A stretch of DNA of 10,179 nucleotides, taken from Ruminococcus sp. Lineage in GTDB: Bacteria > Bacillota > Clostridia > Oscillospirales > Ruminococcaceae. Below the pieces are notes generated by a model that saw only the letters and a program-made list of their open reading frames with translations, ran no database searches and had not been told where the DNA came from. Both the position numbers and the translations under genes were made by a program. This document shows, piece after piece, positions 6,070 to 10,179 of the stretch. Where the stretch lies: positions 1 to 10,179 of the forward strand of contig JAISHJ010000105.1 in NCBI GenBank assembly GCA_031262625.1. The letters run 5' to 3'. How positions within the stretch are numbered: the first letter of the stretch is position 1; each line of letters begins with the position of its first letter.

Positions 6070-7659
6070 GCTGTAATAATAAACGGTATTTCTGTTTCGT
6101 GGAATACCTCTGATGAAGATATTATAAGCTTAACGCTTAAAAAGAACGGTTTAAAGTTCACTGAAATTACCGCGGCGAACATTTATAAAGCGGCGGTTGA
6201 CGCCAGAAATCATGATAGTATAAAAAAAGCCTGTTCACTGCTTATAAAAGCGGATGAAAAAATCGAACAGATGCTTACTAAACGCGGCGCAAAGCCTGTG
6301 TTTAGTGAAGCGGTAAATTTTACTCCGAAGGTTTCGGCAAACTCTAAAGCGGTAATTGTCGGTTTCGGTCCGGCAGGAATGTTCGCAGGGTTAAGGCTTG
6401 CAGAAAGCGGCGCAAAACCTATTATAATTGAGCGCGGCGGAGCGGTAGAGGAGCGGCTTCGCTCTGTAAACAGCTTTTTTGACGGCGGTGCGCTTGATGA
6501 AAACAGCAATGTTCAGTTCGGCGAGGGCGGTGCAGGAACATTTTCCGACGGAAAACTAACCACTCGCATAAACGATAATCGTGTACGATATGTGCTTGAA
6601 ACTTTCGTGAAATATGGAGCGCCCGAAGAAATCCTCCGTCAGGCGAAACCTCATATCGGAACGGATAATCTCCAAAAGATAGTAAAAAATATCCGCGAAC
6701 GAATTATAGACTGCGGAGGAGAAGTCAGGTTTAATTCAAAACTGACGGACATTAACATAAAAAACGGCACGGTACGTTCCGTTCGAGTTAGTAATAATTG
6801 TTCGGAATACGAACTGCCATGCGATAAGCTTATTTTAGCAATCGGGCATAGCGCACACGACACTATAGAAATGCTCCTCAAAAAAGGCGCGGAGATAACT
6901 TCAAAACCTTTTTCAGTCGGCGTTCGTATCGAACATAAGCAGAGTGAAATTGATGCGGCTTTATACGGCGAAAATCGTCATAAATATAAAAATCTCCCGA
7001 AAGGTGAGTATCAGCTTTCAAAACGTCTTCCCGATAACAGGGCAGTTTACACATTCTGTATGTGTCCCGGCGGAATAGTCGTACCTTCCCAGTCAGAGAA
7101 GGAAACAATTGTCACAAACGGCATGAGCCTTTATGCCAGAGATAGCGAGAATGCAAATTCCGCCCTATGCGTTTCGGTTTCGGCGGAGGATTTCGGTCTC
7201 TCACCGACCGGAGGAATAAATTTCGCAAGAAAAATCGAGCATGAAGCATACAAAGCGTGCAGAGCCGGCAGCGGCAACAGTTACGCCGCCCCCGCCTGTA
7301 CGGTAAAAGGATTACTTTCGGATAAACCCTCACTTGAACTTGCTGATATTACTCCTTCCTACGCAAGAGGCGTTAAGGAATGTGACTTTCGGGAAATCTT
7401 CCCCGGTTCTGTTACAGAATCGCTGAAAATCGGTCTTCAAGACTTTTCGCGAAAGCTTAAAGCATTCGGCAACGGCAATGCTGTACTTACCGCTCCCGAG
7501 ACAAGAACCTCCTCTCCGGTGAGAATCGTGCGTAATGAAAGTTTTTCTGCAGCATCTATTACAAATCTTTACCCGTGCGGCGAGGGTGCAGGTTACGCCG
7601 GAGGGATCGTCTCCGCGGCAGTAGACGGAATAAAGACAGCAGAACATATTTTACTATAA
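6067..7659 (+). CDS. FAD-dependent oxidoreductase, COG2509-type uncharacterised dehydrogenase
   Basis: This is a predicted flavoprotein of unknown substrate. Counting from 6067 it has 530 residues. Residues 1-85 form the family's small N-terminal domain (VDARNHDSIKKA matches the usual SIDAR region as I recall it). The Rossmann FAD-binding motif VIVGFGPAGMFAGLRL follows, with GFGPAG at about 99-104 and an acidic strand end, IIIERGG. The strongest family signature is GEGGAGTFSDGKLTTRI at about 152-168. The C-terminal flavin-contact segment PCGEGAGYAGGIVSA lies near 504-518. The first ATG, at 6271, would give 462 residues and remove the N-terminal domain. ATA at 6067 is preferred because of the Shine-Dalgarno and the conserved coding upstream of 6271. 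A start-codon mutation or a sequence error is the main alternative. It lies 4 nt after cdaR. Confidence 0.82.
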   Translation: MAVIINGISVSWNTSDEDIISLTLKKNGLKFTEITAANIYKAAVDARNHDSIKKACSLLIKADEKIEQMLTKRGAKPVFSEAVNFTPKVSANSKAVIVGFGPAGMFAGLRLAESGAKPIIIERGGAVEERLRSVNSFFDGGALDENSNVQFGEGGAGTFSDGKLTTRINDNRVRYVLETFVKYGAPEEILRQAKPHIGTDNLQKIVKNIRERIIDCGGEVRFNSKLTDINIKNGTVRSVRVSNNCSEYELPCDKLILAIGHSAHDTIEMLLKKGAEITSKPFSVGVRIEHKQSEIDAALYGENRHKYKNLPKGEYQLSKRLPDNRAVYTFCMCPGGIVVPSQSEKETIVTNGMSLYARDSENANSALCVSVSAEDFGLSPTGGINFARKIEHEAYKACRAGSGNSYAAPACTVKGLLSDKPSLELADITPSYARGVKECDFREIFPGSVTESLKIGLQDFSRKLKAFGNGNAVLTAPETRTSSPVRIVRNESFSAASITNLYPCGEGAGYAGGIVSAAVDGIKTAEHILL

Positions 7660-7684
7660 AACTAAGAATCAAATGTCAGAGGTA

Positions 7685-7706
7685 ATATTTTACGGAGGTA
7701 AAATAT
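7685..7706 (+). promoter_or_regulatory. Hairpin with polA Shine-Dalgarno in its loop
   Basis: ATATTTTAC (7685-7693) and GTAAAATAT (7698-7706) are a perfect 9-bp inverted repeat around the loop GGAG (7694-7697). The loop is the core Shine-Dalgarno of polA. The right arm includes the first two bases of the polA ATG (7705-7707). In mRNA the stem would hide the start codon while exposing GGAG. Because the stem is AU-rich it would be weak, so any effect is uncertain. Confidence 0.5.
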
Positions 7707-10125
7707 GAAGCTTTTAGCAGTAGACGGCAACAGCGTAATGTACCGCGCTTTTTACGGAATAAAATCCGGCTTAACCAACAAAAACGGCGTCCCTACCGGC
7801 GCAATAACAGGTTTTTTTAACATTCTCTTAAACGGTATCAAAACCGCAGAAGCTTCCCATATCGCGATAGCTTTCGACCGGAAAGAAGCTACTTTCCGTA
7901 AAGAGAAATATTCCGAATATAAAGCAGGGCGTAAGCCCATGCCGGACGAACTTTTTATTCAGATGGGTTATATTAAAGAGATTATAACGGCAATGGGGAT
8001 AACTATTATCGACTGCGCCGGTTACGAAGCAGACGATATTATAGGTACTCTCGCAAAAGATGCGGAAAGCAAAGGCGAATGTTATATTTTAACGGGAGAT
8101 CGCGATGCTTTACAGCTTATTAGCCCTCATACGACAGTACTGCTCCTTACCTCAAAAGGAACGATTATGTATACCGAAAGCGTGTTTGAAGACGAATACG
8201 GCTTCCCGGCGATTAATCTTATCGACCTTAAAGCTTTAATGGGCGATTCTTCCGACAACTACCCCGGCGTAAAGGGTATCGGCGAAAAAACCGCAAAGTC
8301 TCTCATACAAAACTACAAGACGATTGATAATCTTTACGAAAACTTAAAAGCTAAAAATCTATCCGAGACAAAATCAGTAATAGCTAAGCTTGAAGCAGGG
8401 AAATCCGATGCGGAAGACTGTCGTTACCTTGCGACAATTATCACTAATGTTCCGATAGAAACTACCGCTTCTGACTGCTTAAAGCGAGAAGCCGATGCAG
8501 AAAAATTAGGTGAAATATTAACCGAACTTGACATGAATAAATTAATGGATAGGTTAAAGGTTAAGCCTGTTATAAAAGTTACTGTCGATACTGTTCAGAA
8601 GAATTCTTCCGATATAAGTAATTCTATTACCTACGATTCCGCATTTATTTACGAAAACGGCGAATTTGTAGTAGATCCTCCGACAGAAAATATTGACGAA
8701 TATCTCGAAAACAATTCTAAAAAGGCTGTCTACAACGCGAAACCTGCGTACAAATATGCTCTTGAGCACGGCTTAAAAGTAAACATCGCCGATGATGCTT
8801 ATATTTTAGCTTCAAATCTGAATATAACTTCCACTTGTCCCGATATTTCGGAAGTTGCAGAACTTACTGCGAAACTTCGCGCCGAATCAGACTCACAGGG
8901 TATGGCAGATCTAATCGACAAAATTGAATATCCCTTAACCGAAGTCATCGCCGCTATGGAGTACTACGGCACAGCGGTTGACACCGACGGAATAAAAGCT
9001 TTCGGCGAAACGCTTAAAACAGATATGCTTGCTTTGGAAAAGGAGATATATACCCTCGCCGGCGAGGAATTTAATATCCTCTCCACAAAACAGTTAGGAG
9101 TAATCCTCTTTGAAAAGCTTGCACTCACTCACGGAAAAAAGCTTAAATCAGGCGGCTTCTCCACAAACGCCGACGTTCTCGAAAACTTGGCGGATAAGTC
9201 CCCTGTAGTAAAAGCCGTACTTGACTACCGCGGTCTCTCAAAACTCAATTCAACCTACGTTGAAGGGCTTCTCTCCGCCGTTTCGTCTGACGGGCGTATC
9301 CACACTACCTTCAACCAGACCGAAACCCGCACCGGCAGGCTTTCTTCCGTAAACCCCAATGTTCAAAATATCCCCGTCCGCACCGACCGCGGGCGCGAAA
9401 TGCGCAAATTCTTTGTCGCTCCCGAAGGCTCAATCCTCCTCGATGCCGACTACAGCCAAATCGAACTCCGTATCTTAGCTTCCATGGCAGACGATAAAAA
9501 TATGCAGGAGAACTTCCGCTCCGGGCTCGATTTCCACACCGCTACCGCCGCCAAAGTCTTCGATGTCCCCCCCGAAATGGTTACGCCCGGTATGCGCCGC
9601 GCAGCAAAAGCCGTAAACTTCGGCATAGTCTACGGTATCGGCGCTTTCTCCCTCTCAAAAGACATAGGCTCAACCGTCAAACAAGCCGAAAAATATATCG
9701 AAAACTATTTTAATGCTTACCCCGGCGTGAAAAATTTCCTCGAAACTACCGAGAAAAATGCCGCAGAGACAGGCTACGTCACAACCCTCTTCGGGCGCAA
9801 ACGCATAATCCCCGAACTCCTATCCTCAAACCGTACCCTCAAACAATTCGGTCTCCGCGCCGCCCGCAACGCCCCCATCCAAGGTACCGCCGCCGATATA
9901 ATAAAAATCGCCATGATAAACGTCTACAACGCCCTAAAATCTCACAACCTAAAGACAAAATTAATCCTACAAGTCCACGACGAACTAATCTTAGAAGCCC
10001 CACTCTCAGAACAACACCTTGCCGCCCAAATCCTCTCCTCCGAAATGTCAAAAGCCGCTACCCTAGCCGTCCCCCTAACAGCAGAAGTTCACTCCGGAGA
10101 GAACTGGTATACGGCTAAGGGATAG
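7705..10125 (+). CDS. polA: DNA polymerase I (5' nuclease plus polymerase, degenerate proofreading domain)
   Basis: This enzyme fills gaps and removes RNA primers during replication and repair. The 806-residue protein is shorter than E. coli Pol I (928). Residues 1 to about 260 are the 5' nuclease, with metal ligands in LLAVDGN (D7), EADD (108-111), GDRD (131-134) and GDSSDN (180-185). Residues about 290-395 correspond to the 3'-5' exonuclease domain but are shortened and lack a DTE-type acidic motif, so proofreading is probably absent. The polymerase domain is intact: motif A DYSQIELR (D582, E587), motif B with R631, K635, F639 and Y643, and motif C QVHDE (D759, E760). F639 corresponds to Phe667 of Taq, which discriminates against dideoxynucleotides. 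ACGGAGG precedes the ATG. The coding strand turns C-rich in the last third. Confidence 0.97.
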   Translation: MKLLAVDGNSVMYRAFYGIKSGLTNKNGVPTGAITGFFNILLNGIKTAEASHIAIAFDRKEATFRKEKYSEYKAGRKPMPDELFIQMGYIKEIITAMGITIIDCAGYEADDIIGTLAKDAESKGECYILTGDRDALQLISPHTTVLLLTSKGTIMYTESVFEDEYGFPAINLIDLKALMGDSSDNYPGVKGIGEKTAKSLIQNYKTIDNLYENLKAKNLSETKSVIAKLEAGKSDAEDCRYLATIITNVPIETTASDCLKREADAEKLGEILTELDMNKLMDRLKVKPVIKVTVDTVQKNSSDISNSITYDSAFIYENGEFVVDPPTENIDEYLENNSKKAVYNAKPAYKYALEHGLKVNIADDAYILASNLNITSTCPDISEVAELTAKLRAESDSQGMADLIDKIEYPLTEVIAAMEYYGTAVDTDGIKAFGETLKTDMLALEKEIYTLAGEEFNILSTKQLGVILFEKLALTHGKKLKSGGFSTNADVLENLADKSPVVKAVLDYRGLSKLNSTYVEGLLSAVSSDGRIHTTFNQTETRTGRLSSVNPNVQNIPVRTDRGREMRKFFVAPEGSILLDADYSQIELRILASMADDKNMQENFRSGLDFHTATAAKVFDVPPEMVTPGMRRAAKAVNFGIVYGIGAFSLSKDIGSTVKQAEKYIENYFNAYPGVKNFLETTEKNAAETGYVTTLFGRKRIIPELLSSNRTLKQFGLRAARNAPIQGTAADIIKIAMINVYNALKSHNLKTKLILQVHDELILEAPLSEQHLAAQILSSEMSKAATLAVPLTAEVHSGENWYTAKG

Positions 10126-10128
10126 AGG

Positions 10129-10179
10129 GTACGTTGGGGGAGGAGGGGAGCGGTGACCCGCCCCCCTCGCTGTCCCCCT
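10129..10179. repeat. Second copy of the palindromic element, cut by the window end
   Basis: Three bases after the polA TAG the sequence GTACGTTGGGGGAGGAGGGG begins. It continues into AGCGGTGACCCGC (10149-10161), identical to the reverse complement of 365-377, followed by a C-run. It therefore matches the outer end of the element at 64-407, with a different number of G-run units. GCGG and CCGC form the same small stem around a TGAC loop. The rest of this copy lies outside the window. Confidence 0.75.

Noticed and set aside
9169..9189. Possible extra copy of the ilvB repeat unit in polA (FSTNADVL, CACAAACGCCGACGTTCTC)
   Set aside because: The wording is close to the repeat, but an (S/T)T...VL segment at this place is normal in DNA polymerase I, nothing is inserted, and it occurs once. 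Chance similarity is the simpler explanation.

Overview
The window looks like chromosomal DNA of a Gram-positive, low-to-mid GC bacterium of the class Clostridia, probably an uncultured gut-type lineage. This is an inference from the CdaA-CdaR pair typical of Firmicutes, a COG2509-type FAD protein next to it, a DNA polymerase I with a decayed proofreading domain, and GGAG-type ribosome binding sites. The species cannot be named from the sequence.

Layout. Positions 1-63 hold nothing I can identify. Positions 64-407 form a palindromic, non-coding repeat element of about 344 bp, built of two GC-rich end hairpins around a 71-bp inverted repeat. It ends 4 bp from the stop codon of a leftward gene for an AI-2E family membrane permease (412-1533). 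A divergent region (1534-1674) carries a good sigma-A-type promoter firing rightward. From there six genes run in one direction with almost no spacing: ilvB (acetolactate synthase large subunit), ilvN (its regulatory subunit), cdaA (diadenylate cyclase), cdaR (its YbbR-domain regulator), a FAD-dependent oxidoreductase of the COG2509 type, and polA (DNA polymerase I). Three nucleotides after the polA stop a second copy of the repeat element begins and runs off the window end.

How the genes work together. IlvB and IlvN form acetohydroxyacid synthase, the first common enzyme of branched-chain amino acid synthesis. CdaA makes the second messenger c-di-AMP at the membrane, and CdaR is its extracytoplasmic partner. 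In many Firmicutes glmM follows cdaA-cdaR, and in Clostridia a FAD-dependent protein often lies nearby. Here glmM is not present and polA follows. No convincing terminator interrupts the series, so a long polycistronic unit is likely, although internal promoters cannot be excluded.

Most notable points. (1) ilvB carries an exact 96-bp in-frame expansion of four 24-bp repeats in the pyrimidine-binding domain. (2) The palindromic element recurs at both ends of the window, each time a few bases after a stop codon. (3) The FAD gene has a conserved N-terminal coding region with no ATG, GTG or TTG start. A well-placed Shine-Dalgarno points to an ATA codon. (4) The polA Shine-Dalgarno sits in the loop of a perfect 9-bp hairpin that includes part of the start codon. 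(5) The coding strands of both genes that end at the repeat become strongly C-rich and G-poor toward their 3' ends. I did not find a defence system, CRISPR array, transposase, tRNA or rRNA.
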